Assembly (NCBI RefSeq): GCF_030297155.1
Contig: NZ_AP028068.1
Coordinates: forward strand, 1,922,001 to 1,986,000
Length of the DNA stretch: 64,000 nt
Direction: 5' to 3'
Origin: Vibrio sp. FE10
Lineage (GTDB): Bacteria; Pseudomonadota; Gammaproteobacteria; Enterobacterales; Vibrionaceae
The notes under the pieces were generated by a model, which did not search any database, was not told the DNA's origin, and worked only from the letters and a program-made list of their open reading frames with translations. A program made the translations under genes and the position numbers. Positions 34,637-43,464 of this stretch are shown piece by piece; positions within the stretch are counted from its first letter, which is position 1; each line of letters begins with the position of its first letter.

Positions 34637-36952
34637 ATGCTCAATGTTCGTCATCAACTTAATTTTACGTCTTGTGCCATTGCGGCTCTATTCGCGACTT
34701 GTGCGTTCTCGGCAAACGCACAAGACAGCCAGATAACGCTAACGAATACCAACAACAGCAACACAGTATCGATTTCAACAAAGACACTAGCGATAGATTG
34801 GAATGACTTAAGCGTTAATAGCGCTGCTTTGACCGTTGATCGCCAGCCTCAAAAGGTTACTCATCTAGTCACAGACTCAAAAACCAAAGCTTCTTGGACG
34901 CTAATGCCAAGCGGAATCAATGTTAAAGCAGAACTTAAGCAAGGTGATCTTCTTGTCCAATTCACCTTACCTTCAAACACACAGGTAAAGCGAGACCAAC
35001 CCATTGAACTCGCTTGGTTTGACCTTGCTGAACAACAAACTCAAACCCTATTCCTGCCCTTTAGCGAAGGGATGCGCGTGCCTACCAACAATAAGCAGTG
35101 GGCAAACTATCTAATCGACAATCATTCAGGAAGTAACACCACTCAAGACTTAAAGATGCCGTTTTGGACCGTACAACAGAATGATCAATTCATCAGTTAT
35201 CAGATGATTAATCCAACCAACAACCAATTGCTTTTTTCTAATGCGTCATCGGATATGTCTTCTGATAAGAAGACCAAGATTGATATGAGCGTTTCACACC
35301 AATTTACAGCGCTGAATCAATCACAGCCTTTTACGGTTCGTATAAAACTTGGAAACTCTTGGCTAGATGGCGCCAAACAATACCGCGATTGGCGCATCGA
35401 TCATGGTCTCTCTGAATCGCTTGTCGACAAGCAAAAGCGTAATTCAGATGTGAGTAAGCTGATTGGTGCGAGTCACGTTTATCTGTTTGGTAAAGACCCA
35501 TTAAGCATCCAAGATGTGAACGACTGGTGGGGGTTAAAAGCCTGGTACTTCGAGGACTCTCAATTAAACATTTCAAATGAAGCGAAGCGAGAGTTATCTC
35601 CTTTATCCAAGGGGAAAGATTGGTTTAGCCAATATCACAAACAGCTGCTGTTGGACTCTATCAGCCAGTCACTTCAAGGTTTGTACCCTATTGCAACGCC
35701 AACACTTGCTGATAACACCATAAAAGCTCAACACACCGCAGCTCAACATAAGAAGAACTGGTTGATTAAACACGCCTCTTCTTATCTCAATGCACCTGAT
35801 ACTTGGGGGCAAGCCCTATCGTCGGATATGGTCAGCAACCTAAATAAAGCAGGCCTGAATAAGCTTTGGCTGGGTTTTGACAACTGGATGCCAGCTTTCT
35901 ATCAACCGAACGCGGTGGAACTGGCTAAACAATCTGGTTATTTAGTTGGAACCTACGACTCCTACAACACAGCCATACCCGCCAAGTCAAACGACAACTG
36001 GCTAACGGCTCAATTGCCGAAACCCATTCGCGAGACTTGCGCGATTGAGTTGGCGGATGGCAGTTTGAAAAAAGGATTCCGAGGAAACGGTTTCTATCTA
36101 AATCCGAATTGTAATCTAGATTACGTGAAACAGCGCGCCCTCGACATCATGCGCTTTGGTCACTTCAATAGCTTGTTCTTAGATGTCGATGCGACCGCCA
36201 TGGCGCGTGAGGATTATCGAGACAATACCAATGAGCTGGATATGCTTTCTGCCTTCAATAACCGAATGCAGTGGTTAAGCGAGCAACCAGATTTAGTACT
36301 GGGTTCTGAAGATGGCAATAGCTTGACAACAAAAGGCATCGCCTTTGCGCACGGCTTAGAAACGGTCGGCTTTGGTTGGACAGACAAAGACATGAAAGAA
36401 AATCGAAAGTCGCCTTATTACTTGGGCCGTTGGTATCCTGATCATAAGCCTGATTTCTTCTTTAAGTCAGCTAAAGTCAAAGAACCCTACAAGTCATTGC
36501 TGTTTTCACCTCAATACCGAATTCCGTTATACCAAGCTGTATTCCATGACGAAGTGATTAACACCCACCATTGGCATTCAGACAGCTTAAAATTCACCAA
36601 TGTAAAAGCCAATCGCGATTTAACTGCCATGCTTTACAACACGCCAGCGATGGTTCATTTAACAAGAGATGAAGCGTTATCGAGCTCAAGTCCCAGGCTT
36701 AATGCATTAAAACACTATCAAGATGGGTTTGAGCCAATACACGAACAACTATGGGACAAAGCGCTGGTTGACTTCATATGGCTGGATAAGAGCGGCAAGG
36801 TTCAACAAACCTTATTTGACGATGGCAGTAAGATCATCGCGAACTTCTCTGACCAAGCGTTTCACCAAAACGGTGTCGATGTTGCGGCAACGTCTATCAA
36901 AGCCGTATTAAGTAATGGACAAGTAGTAGAGTGGCAACCAGCGCTCGATTGA
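34637..36952 (+). CDS. Large secreted glycoside-hydrolase-like protein
   Basis: A 771-residue exported protein (signal peptide to about residue 28, ANA). An N-terminal beta-sandwich-like region (30-270) precedes an alpha/beta region with LNKLWLGFDNWMP and the acidic motifs FNSLFLDVDATA and LVLGSEDG. Spacing of an Asp and a Glu at the ends of two strands, followed by GLETVGFGW, recalls retaining glycosidases such as GH101/GH129-like enzymes, but I cannot assign a family with certainty. It follows vxrC after 160 bp, with its own GGAATC Shine-Dalgarno, so it may or may not belong to the vxr regulon. Its substrate is unknown. Confidence 0.55.
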   Translation: MLNVRHQLNFTSCAIAALFATCAFSANAQDSQITLTNTNNSNTVSISTKTLAIDWNDLSVNSAALTVDRQPQKVTHLVTDSKTKASWTLMPSGINVKAELKQGDLLVQFTLPSNTQVKRDQPIELAWFDLAEQQTQTLFLPFSEGMRVPTNNKQWANYLIDNHSGSNTTQDLKMPFWTVQQNDQFISYQMINPTNNQLLFSNASSDMSSDKKTKIDMSVSHQFTALNQSQPFTVRIKLGNSWLDGAKQYRDWRIDHGLSESLVDKQKRNSDVSKLIGASHVYLFGKDPLSIQDVNDWWGLKAWYFEDSQLNISNEAKRELSPLSKGKDWFSQYHKQLLLDSISQSLQGLYPIATPTLADNTIKAQHTAAQHKKNWLIKHASSYLNAPDTWGQALSSDMVSNLNKAGLNKLWLGFDNWMPAFYQPNAVELAKQSGYLVGTYDSYNTAIPAKSNDNWLTAQLPKPIRETCAIELADGSLKKGFRGNGFYLNPNCNLDYVKQRALDIMRFGHFNSLFLDVDATAMAREDYRDNTNELDMLSAFNNRMQWLSEQPDLVLGSEDGNSLTTKGIAFAHGLETVGFGWTDKDMKENRKSPYYLGRWYPDHKPDFFFKSAKVKEPYKSLLFSPQYRIPLYQAVFHDEVINTHHWHSDSLKFTNVKANRDLTAMLYNTPAMVHLTRDEALSSSSPRLNALKHYQDGFEPIHEQLWDKALVDFIWLDKSGKVQQTLFDDGSKIIANFSDQAFHQNGVDVAATSIKAVLSNGQVVEWQPALD

Positions 36953-36993
36953 TCGCACTCTTACTATTTCATTAGTGAGTGAGTTAGTTTTGC

Positions 36994-37028
36994 AGTTCTT
37001 TAGTGTTCTATATCGATACTAAAGAACT
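36994..37028. terminator. Convergent terminator
   Basis: AGTTCTTTAGT (36994-37004) pairs perfectly with ACTAAAGAACT (37018-37028). It lies between the glycosidase-like gene and the LysR gene, which converge. Confidence 0.75.
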
Positions 37029-37067
37029 GAGTATTTGTGTCGCGATTTAAGAGTGATTAGACAAAAG

Positions 37068-37970
37068 CTATTCATGGTTTCGGCTTTGAAATGCAGTGAG
37101 TAGATAGTCGATAAAGACCTTTTTACGTTTAGGCATAAGCTGCCTGTCGGCATAAACCAAACTCACCGAGACTTGGGGCATGTCATATTCGGGCAGTAAG
37201 TGCACCAGTCGACCAGTTTTAAAATGGTCTCTACAGATGAACTCAGGGAGCACTGCAAGTCCTAACCCATCGACACATGCTGTTAAACACGCGGTAATGG
37301 TATTCACCTTCAGTTGGCTTGGAAGCTCTATCAGCTCGGATTCACCGTCATCAAGCTGTAACTTCCATTTAGGCAAACGCGCCGCTTTATTCGAGACTTC
37401 AATCATTCGAAATGGTGATTTGAGATCCTTCGGTGTTTTTATTTCGCCAAATTGTTCTAAATACTCCGGGCTTGCGACCAATACACGCTCCGAGGTCGTT
37501 AAGTAACGAGAGACCAAACTCGAATCCACCAACTCACCAATCTGCGCGTAAAGATCGATGCCTTCACCAATAATGTCGACTTCACGGTTAGTTAGTTCCA
37601 AATTCATCGTTACATTCGGATGTTCAAGAAGAAAGCTGTGAATATACTTCGCTAACACTTGGTGTCCCAATTCAACAGGAAGCACAACGTTTAGAGGGCC
37701 TCGAATCAGATCTTGGTTAGCTGAAACTTCTAATTCTGCTTGGTTCATGATCTCATGCATTTGCATGCTCGATTGATAGAAGCGCTCACCTTCCGGTGTT
37801 AACACCAAACTTCGTGTCGAACGAGTGATCAACCTCACACCTAAGTGCTGTTCTAGCTCAGCAAGTTTTCGGCTTACGGTCGACTTGGTCATGTTCAATG
37901 CCTCAGCGGCATGCGTGAAACTCCCACAATCAACGACTTGTGTAAAAACAGTGACTGCATTTAAGTCCAT
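37068..37970 (-). CDS. LysR-family transcriptional regulator
   Basis: A 300-residue regulator. The N-terminal winged helix has GSFTHAAEALNMTKSTVSRKLAELE. The C-terminal periplasmic-binding-like domain is of the CrgA/AaeR type (LIRGPLNVVLPVELGH, then FPEFICRD-like LPEFICRDHFKTG). GGAGTGG precedes the ATG. It is divergent across 127 bp from the EmrAB-like pump genes, the usual place for their regulator, so it probably controls them (inference). Confidence 0.92.
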   Translation of the reverse strand: MDLNAVTVFTQVVDCGSFTHAAEALNMTKSTVSRKLAELEQHLGVRLITRSTRSLVLTPEGERFYQSSMQMHEIMNQAELEVSANQDLIRGPLNVVLPVELGHQVLAKYIHSFLLEHPNVTMNLELTNREVDIIGEGIDLYAQIGELVDSSLVSRYLTTSERVLVASPEYLEQFGEIKTPKDLKSPFRMIEVSNKAARLPKWKLQLDDGESELIELPSQLKVNTITACLTACVDGLGLAVLPEFICRDHFKTGRLVHLLPEYDMPQVSVSLVYADRQLMPKRKKVFIDYLLTAFQSRNHE

Positions 37971-38097
37971 TCGACCACTCCAAACTAGTAATTAGTAAAA
38001 TTATTGCAACAGTGTTTCTCTTTTTTCCTATCTTATCAATCAATGAGATTCATTTACAATTCGTTACATCTAAACAAAATCAAAATGAGAAAAAGAA

Positions 38098-39162
38098 ATG
38101 ACAGATATCAATAAAGCTTCGCAACCAGTAAGCACAAAAAAACGTAAAAAAGCACCGCTTATTGCTACTGCGATCATGCTGTCATTGGGCTTAGCTGGCG
38201 CTGGATATTGGTATGGCTATGGCCAGTACTTCGAATCGACCGATAACGCCTACCTACAAGGCGACATCACCAATATTAGTCCAAAAGTGTCTGGCTACAT
38301 TGTTAAGTCTTACGTCAGTGATAACCAGTCGGTTAAAGAAGGTGATTTATTGGTTCAAATTGATGATCGTGATTACCAGTCCGCACTTGCACAAGCTCAT
38401 GCCCATTTAACGGTAGTCGAATCAAGCGAACACAATCTTGTCGCACAACAAACGTTACAACGTAGCCAAATCAACCAAGCAGAAAGCCGTGTCGATTCAG
38501 CACAAGCCGAATATGAGCGTGCTATTCAACAAGTCGTTCGCTCTCGTAGCCTATTGAAACGTAACTATGCTTCGCAAGATGAAGTCGACAGCATGGTCGC
38601 ACAACAAAAAGTCACCCAAGCAGAACTCGAAGAAGCGAAAGCAAACCTCGTCGCAAGTAACGATCAATTGATCGTAATTGCCAGTGAAATCGAACAAGCA
38701 AAGGCCTCAGTAACCGAAGCTCAGGCACAAGAACAACAAGCGCAACTTAATCTGGATTACACCAAAGTCTACGCGCCAACAGACGGTGTGATTGGCAAAC
38801 GCAGTGTCCGTGAGGGTTTGTTGATTCAAGCAGGTGCGCCATTAATGAGTTTGGTACCAAACAACCAAGTATGGATTGAAGCCAACTTCAAAGAGACACA
38901 ACTGAGCGGCATTCACAAAGGTCAAACTGTTGAAGTTGAATTGGACGCTTTCCCAGGCCAACCACTTGAAGGCGTTGTAGATAGCTTCTCTCCTGCTACG
39001 GGTGCGAAGTTTGCACTGCTACCGCCAGAAAACGCGACAGGCAACTTCACTAAAATCGTTCAACGTGTGCCTGTGAAAATTACTATCTCAGATCAGCAAG
39101 AGTTGAAAGGTCGACTGCTTCCTGGTTTGTCTGTGGTCGCGACCATCGATAAACGAGGCTAG
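38098..39162 (+). CDS. HlyD/EmrA-family membrane fusion protein
   Basis: A 354-residue periplasmic adaptor. One N-terminal membrane helix (about 20-40) precedes FESTDNAYLQGDITNISPKVSGYI, a biotinyl-lipoyl-like segment. A long coiled coil (about 95-215) follows, then DYTKVYAPTDGVIGKRSVREG and a barrel domain. It links the inner-membrane pump encoded next to an outer-membrane channel such as TolC. It is 3 bp from the pump gene and divergent from the LysR gene. The drug or fatty-acid substrate cannot be told from the sequence. Confidence 0.9.
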   Translation: MTDINKASQPVSTKKRKKAPLIATAIMLSLGLAGAGYWYGYGQYFESTDNAYLQGDITNISPKVSGYIVKSYVSDNQSVKEGDLLVQIDDRDYQSALAQAHAHLTVVESSEHNLVAQQTLQRSQINQAESRVDSAQAEYERAIQQVVRSRSLLKRNYASQDEVDSMVAQQKVTQAELEEAKANLVASNDQLIVIASEIEQAKASVTEAQAQEQQAQLNLDYTKVYAPTDGVIGKRSVREGLLIQAGAPLMSLVPNNQVWIEANFKETQLSGIHKGQTVEVELDAFPGQPLEGVVDSFSPATGAKFALLPPENATGNFTKIVQRVPVKITISDQQELKGRLLPGLSVVATIDKRG

Positions 39163-39165
39163 ACC

Positions 39166-40716
39166 ATGAGCAACACCGCTGTTGTCAGCCCAACTAATGA
39201 TGAGAACGAGGTTTCAAGACGCCATTGGATCGCCCTATTTGGTGGCCTAATTGGCGCGTTTATGGCGATCTTAGACATTCAGATCACCAACTCATCACTC
39301 AAAGACATTCAAGGCGCACTATCTGCAACCTTAGATGAAAGCTCGTGGATCTCTACGTCATATCTCGTCGCAGAGATGATCGCTATCCCACTCAGTGGTT
39401 GGCTTTCTAAAGCGCTCGGCAAACGTCGTTATATAACCTGGACGACGGCCATTTTCACCATTTCATCGTTGTTATGTTCGTTCTCGTGGAATATGACCTC
39501 GATGATCGTGTTCCGAGCAATGCAAGGTTTCAGTGGTGGCGCTTTAATCCCGCTTGCTTTCTCGCTAGTAATTCAATTATTGCCTGTTAATAAACGTGCC
39601 GTGGGTATGGCATTGTTTGGTGTCACTGCTACGTTTGCTCCATCTATTGGTCCAACGTTTGGTGGTTGGCTGACGGAGAACTTCTCGTGGCACTATATTT
39701 TCTACATCAACATTCCGCCCGCTCTGCTCGTGATCACCATGATCAGATATGGTTTGGACGATGAAAAGCTCGACCTTGGCACCTTGAAGAAAGCAGATTG
39801 GTTCGGCATCGCAACCATGGCGCTGGGATTAGGTTGCTTGGAAGTGGTGTTAGAAGAAGGTAACCGCGAAGAGTGGTTCAGCTCGAGCTTTATCGTTGGC
39901 CTGAGCATTGTGTCCGCCGTGAGTTTGGTTTACTTCGTGATAAACGAGCTGCAACACAAAAAGCCACTGGTGAATTTGCGGCTATTGCGGGATGCGCAGT
40001 TTGCGATGTCTTGTATCGCCTATCTGATTTTAGGGATGGCTTTGCTCGGCTCAATCTATGTATTGCCGTTGTATTTAACGCAAATCCAGCAATACAACGC
40101 GATGGAGATCGGTGAAGTCCTGATGTGGATGGGTTTCCCACAACTACTGATATTCCCAATAGTGCCCAAGCTGACGCAAATCATTAAGCCTAAATACTTG
40201 GTGACCTTTGGTTTCGCGATGTTTGGTTTCAGTTGTTACGTAAACACGCACATGACCATTGATTTTGGTGGCCAACAGCTGATCTTGTCTATGGTTCTGC
40301 GCGCTATCGGTAGCCCGTTTATTATGGTTCCGCTGTCTTTAGTTGCTATGAAGAACATCAGCAAAATGGACACCCCTGACGCTTCGACCTTAACTAACGT
40401 AATGCGTAACTTGGGTGGCGCGTTCAGTATTGCGATTATCGCTACGCTACTGGATAACAAAACCCGTGAGCATCTTGCACACATCAAAGAGTCGCTACCC
40501 TCGGTGAGTCAATTAGGTTGGCAAACCCTCAAAGATCAGCAAGCGTTCTTTATTCAGTCAGGAAGTGATGCTGCGACCGCGATGCAACAAGCGCAAGCAA
40601 GCCTGTTAGGAACAATGCAACGTGACGCCGCTATCATGGCTTACAACGATGTGTTCTTAATGATGACGGCATTCTTGGCGTTAGCCGCCGTGTTGATTCT
40701 TAATATGCGCGATTAG
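39166..40716 (+). CDS. DHA2-family MFS multidrug transporter (EmrB type)
   Basis: A 516-residue pump with fourteen predicted helices. The N-terminus, LFGGLIGAFMAILDIQITNSS, and GWLSKALGKRRYITW (motif A region) are typical of EmrB/VceB. GWLTENFSWHYIFYINIP carries motif C-like features. It is translated 3 bp after the adaptor gene, with GAGGCTAG at its start, and forms a tripartite exporter with it. Regulation by the divergent LysR protein is likely. It is followed by simple repeats and then a terminator. Confidence 0.92.
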   Translation: MSNTAVVSPTNDENEVSRRHWIALFGGLIGAFMAILDIQITNSSLKDIQGALSATLDESSWISTSYLVAEMIAIPLSGWLSKALGKRRYITWTTAIFTISSLLCSFSWNMTSMIVFRAMQGFSGGALIPLAFSLVIQLLPVNKRAVGMALFGVTATFAPSIGPTFGGWLTENFSWHYIFYINIPPALLVITMIRYGLDDEKLDLGTLKKADWFGIATMALGLGCLEVVLEEGNREEWFSSSFIVGLSIVSAVSLVYFVINELQHKKPLVNLRLLRDAQFAMSCIAYLILGMALLGSIYVLPLYLTQIQQYNAMEIGEVLMWMGFPQLLIFPIVPKLTQIIKPKYLVTFGFAMFGFSCYVNTHMTIDFGGQQLILSMVLRAIGSPFIMVPLSLVAMKNISKMDTPDASTLTNVMRNLGGAFSIAIIATLLDNKTREHLAHIKESLPSVSQLGWQTLKDQQAFFIQSGSDAATAMQQAQASLLGTMQRDAAIMAYNDVFLMMTAFLALAAVLILNMRD

Positions 40717-40762
40717 AATTAGAGCCTTTTATTAAGCTTCACTATCGACATCAAGCCGAAGC

Positions 40763-40792
40763 GAACAAACAAACGAACAAACAAACAAACAA
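40763..40792. repeat. CAAA-type simple sequence repeat
   Basis: Imperfect tandem GAACAAAC/AAAC units lie 47 bases past the EmrB-type gene. They are noncoding and a likely slippage product. Confidence 0.85.
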
Positions 40793-40830
40793 GAACAAAA
40801 TATCGAACAAAAGCTCGAATCACAAAATAC

Positions 40831-40860
40831 AGAGGCAAACTTTACGGCTTGCCTCTTTTT
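40831..40860 (+). terminator. Terminator of the EmrAB-type operon
   Basis: AGAGGCAA (40831-40838) pairs with TTGCCTCT (40849-40856), followed by TTTT. Read rightward it ends the pump operon. Confidence 0.88.
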
Positions 40861-41046
40861 GATTGATAAAACCTGTATCACCACACAAAACCTAGGTGAA
40901 AAAAGCAAGTGTAAACTGGGTTTAATAAATGTTGTCGAATACTCTTTAATTACCAATAGTTTATTGAGTATTTACATGTGAGCTAGGCACCTTGACAATG
41001 TGCAACCTGACACCTAAATTAAAAATAACATTTGGTATTGAGGAAA

Positions 41047-42636
41047 ATGGATTTGACCTTACCACCAGACCTACGGGTTTTGATTGTCGACGACTCTAAA
41101 AGTGCAACGATACTTATCAAGCAACAATTGGCGAGCCTAGGCATTGCGCGTGACTGCATCTTTATTGCAACGGATTATCGACAAGCCATTAAAGCGGTCG
41201 AGACGCACTCTTTTCATGTACTCCTCATCGATTACCATTTAGAACAATCCTTTACGGGGTTTGAACTTTTGGGGATCCTGTATCGAAATAGATTGATCGA
41301 TCATACGGTAGCGACGATTTTACTCTCTGGAGACATGCGTCAGGAAACCGTATTAACCGCCCTCTCCGGCGAGGCGCATCATTTCATTTCTAAGCCGATT
41401 CACACTCAGTCGTTGGGTAAGAAAATCCAAAACGCGGTGTTCGAGTCGCAGCAAATTGATCAACTAAACCGTCTCTACCCGATTAACACTCCTGAGTTGC
41501 TTAAACAGGCATTAGACATCCCGAATAACCAAGTGAATGTTCAGTTCGAGGCAACACTCATTGAGCATTTAATTGCGGGGCAAAAATGGGACTTGCTGTC
41601 GAGTGTTATCACTAACTCGAAAACGAAAATGCACCCGACCAAATTAGTGGCAGAAGCATTGATTTTAGACAGCTTAGGCAAACCGAACCTAGCGATAGAG
41701 AAACTGCACAACTACCTGATTGTTCAGCCATTGTCATTGAACGTGATTGATTGCTTAAGCTGCATTTATGAAAAACATAAGATGCTGCTGCCTGCACTTA
41801 AGTTGGCGATCCGAGCATTTGAAATGACGCCAAGTATCAGCCATCGCGCAATAAGAGCGATCGACTTAGCAGAGAATGTCGACAATACGCACATGCTGAT
41901 TAAGCTTGGGGAAATGTACGCGACCCACATTTCATCCGCCGACATTGATTTGATTCACTCCATTGGTACGCACTATGACTCGCTAAAAGCGACCTACCAA
42001 CGCGAAACTCAAATACAGAATAAACGCATGTTGCTTGAGCACGCCAATCAGTTTACTGAGCTGGTTAATTTAAAGCTGCCTGCGAAACTGCAACAACAAG
42101 TGTTAGCAAGCCTTGCTCTGTTTCAAAGCAGTATATTACTGATAGAAAACAGCCCATCGGTTGCCCATAAAAAAGTGATACGAGCAACCAAGCTTTTATC
42201 GAATCATTTTTTCAACCAACCTACTTCACTGCTCGCTCAATTATTGCCTTTGCTCAGTCATTTTGGTGAATACTCGTTATATCACCTTGTGGCTGAATGC
42301 CTAAAATCTCGTGGTGAGAAAGTACAAGATCAACTGGCGTCAAACACGGCCGACCCTTCGACTTGTATCAACATCGGAAATTCGGGGTCAATACAAGAAT
42401 TGAAAGATTACATTCACAGCTACCCTTATTCAGTCGCCGCTAAACTTGACTATCTATATGCCGTCAATAACGCTCACATAGAAACAAACCTTAGCGACGA
42501 ATACGTAGAAGAACTGACTCAACTAGAACTTCCACCAAGATGGAACCAATGGATCAGTGACTCATCACGCAACGGTTTTTCTACTAAGCCGCCCAATCCA
42601 TTTTCAACATGCAGCCGACAGGAGTCCACATGCTAG
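41047..42636 (+). CDS. Response regulator with long helical repeat region
   Basis: A 529-residue cytoplasmic signalling protein. The receiver domain (9-130) has LIVDDS, the phosphorylated Asp62 in LLIDYHLE and the conserved Lys in FISKP. The remaining 400 residues are helical with TPR-like spacing (LVAEALILDSLGKPNLAIEKL, CLSCIYEKHKMLLPALKLAI), and there is no DNA-binding or enzymatic output. ATG 41047 follows GAGGAAA and is preferred over TTG 41032. The stop overlaps the Hpt gene (ATGCTAG), so output is probably protein-protein, possibly in a phosphorelay with that Hpt (inference). Confidence 0.82.
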   Translation: MDLTLPPDLRVLIVDDSKSATILIKQQLASLGIARDCIFIATDYRQAIKAVETHSFHVLLIDYHLEQSFTGFELLGILYRNRLIDHTVATILLSGDMRQETVLTALSGEAHHFISKPIHTQSLGKKIQNAVFESQQIDQLNRLYPINTPELLKQALDIPNNQVNVQFEATLIEHLIAGQKWDLLSSVITNSKTKMHPTKLVAEALILDSLGKPNLAIEKLHNYLIVQPLSLNVIDCLSCIYEKHKMLLPALKLAIRAFEMTPSISHRAIRAIDLAENVDNTHMLIKLGEMYATHISSADIDLIHSIGTHYDSLKATYQRETQIQNKRMLLEHANQFTELVNLKLPAKLQQQVLASLALFQSSILLIENSPSVAHKKVIRATKLLSNHFFNQPTSLLAQLLPLLSHFGEYSLYHLVAECLKSRGEKVQDQLASNTADPSTCINIGNSGSIQELKDYIHSYPYSVAAKLDYLYAVNNAHIETNLSDEYVEELTQLELPPRWNQWISDSSRNGFSTKPPNPFSTCSRQESTC

Positions 42637-42962
42637 ATTTTGATGCTTTAAACGCTTACTTAGATAACGACAGAGACGTAATTTTCGCTGTGTTATCAAC
42701 GTACCAAGAAGATCACGGAAATTCGTTACAAGAAATAGAAGAATTAGTACAACAGCAAGACTGGGGCAAGCTTCATTTTACTGTGCATACTTTGAAAGGA
42801 ATATTGGCTAGCTTTGGCGAAGAGACAGCAACGGTCGCTCTAGAGAATGTAGAACAAACCACATTCAATAAGCTGGCGCCTCAAGCTGACGATCTCTCCG
42901 TCATATACAGCGAAATGAAGATCATCAATCAGCAAATCGATGAAGTACTCAGCACTTATTAG
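42630..42962 (+). CDS. Histidine phosphotransfer (Hpt) domain protein
   Basis: A 110-residue single-domain phosphotransfer protein. The phosphorylated histidine is His53 in FTVHTLKGILASFG, the HTLKG hallmark, within a four-helix bundle. It starts at ATG 42630, with AGGAG 6 nt upstream, and overlaps the stop of the preceding response regulator by seven bases. It would relay phosphate between a hybrid kinase encoded elsewhere and a regulator, most simply the one it overlaps. No cognate kinase is present nearby. Confidence 0.9.
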   Translation: MLDFDALNAYLDNDRDVIFAVLSTYQEDHGNSLQEIEELVQQQDWGKLHFTVHTLKGILASFGEETATVALENVEQTTFNKLAPQADDLSVIYSEMKIINQQIDEVLSTY

Positions 42963-43464
42963 TCAATTCACTGAAGTTTATTAGTAATAGATTTTAGTCT
43001 TGGCTAATAGCTTTTAGCTTTTAGTTTGGGATAAATCTCTAAGTATGAGTAATAGCTTTCAAGCTTTACACGGTGACCAATGTCAGCTGAACAGGTTAAA
43101 GAGCAGAGGTACTTTGGAAACATGGAACCTCGACTCTTACCATTTTCTCCTCATTATTCGCTGTCAATTACATAGTCCAAACACACTTATAAATTCACCT
43201 CATCTATCTACATATAACGATGTATAACACGTGCTTTATAAACACTGCATGTTCATGTTTTAACTGCAGTAACGTCCCTCTCAACAAGATGCAACTTAGT
43301 TAAACATTTGTAGTTCTTTTTGTGACAAATACATACGAAATTGCATTTTATTTATTGGTAAAGAAGAAACTGTTACCTACACTCTAATGAAACCAAGCGT
43401 TAATCACTTGGTGGCATAATAATAAAATAAAAAAACGTTCAGTCGGCTAAAAAAGGACAAGGAA
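42963..43464. other. Long intergenic region before the sigma factor gene
   Basis: These 500 AT-rich bases have no convincing gene; the one short frame (43045-43227) lacks a ribosome-binding site and protein-like composition. It holds TAGCTTT-rich repeats near 43000-43070 and an imperfect 21-bp dyad at 43392-43412. No terminator is obvious after the Hpt gene. Confidence 0.55.
43392..43412. promoter_or_regulatory. Imperfect palindrome upstream of the sigma factor gene
   Basis: ACCAAGCG and CACTTGGT, with TTAAT between, form a 21-bp dyad with 8 of 10 pairs complementary. It ends about 53 bp before the sigma factor start. It could be an operator or a short hairpin; no known regulator matches with confidence. 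Confidence 0.4.

Larger units (their letters stand above)
40717..41046. other. Intergenic region with CAAA repeat and terminator
   Basis: These 330 bases contain a CAAA-rich simple repeat (40763-40792), the pump terminator (40831-40860) and an AT-rich promoter region for the response regulator. No gene is evident; a leftward frame across the repeat has only low-complexity content. Confidence 0.6.

Noticed and set aside
40732..40956. Leftward frame across the CAAA repeat and terminator
   Set aside because: It is produced by the simple repeat and overlaps the pump terminator; the composition is Cys/Phe/Ser-rich and unlike a real protein.
43045..43227. Possible 60-codon gene upstream of the sigma factor gene
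   Set aside because: It has no ribosome-binding site, composition is not protein-like and the region is AT-rich noncoding.
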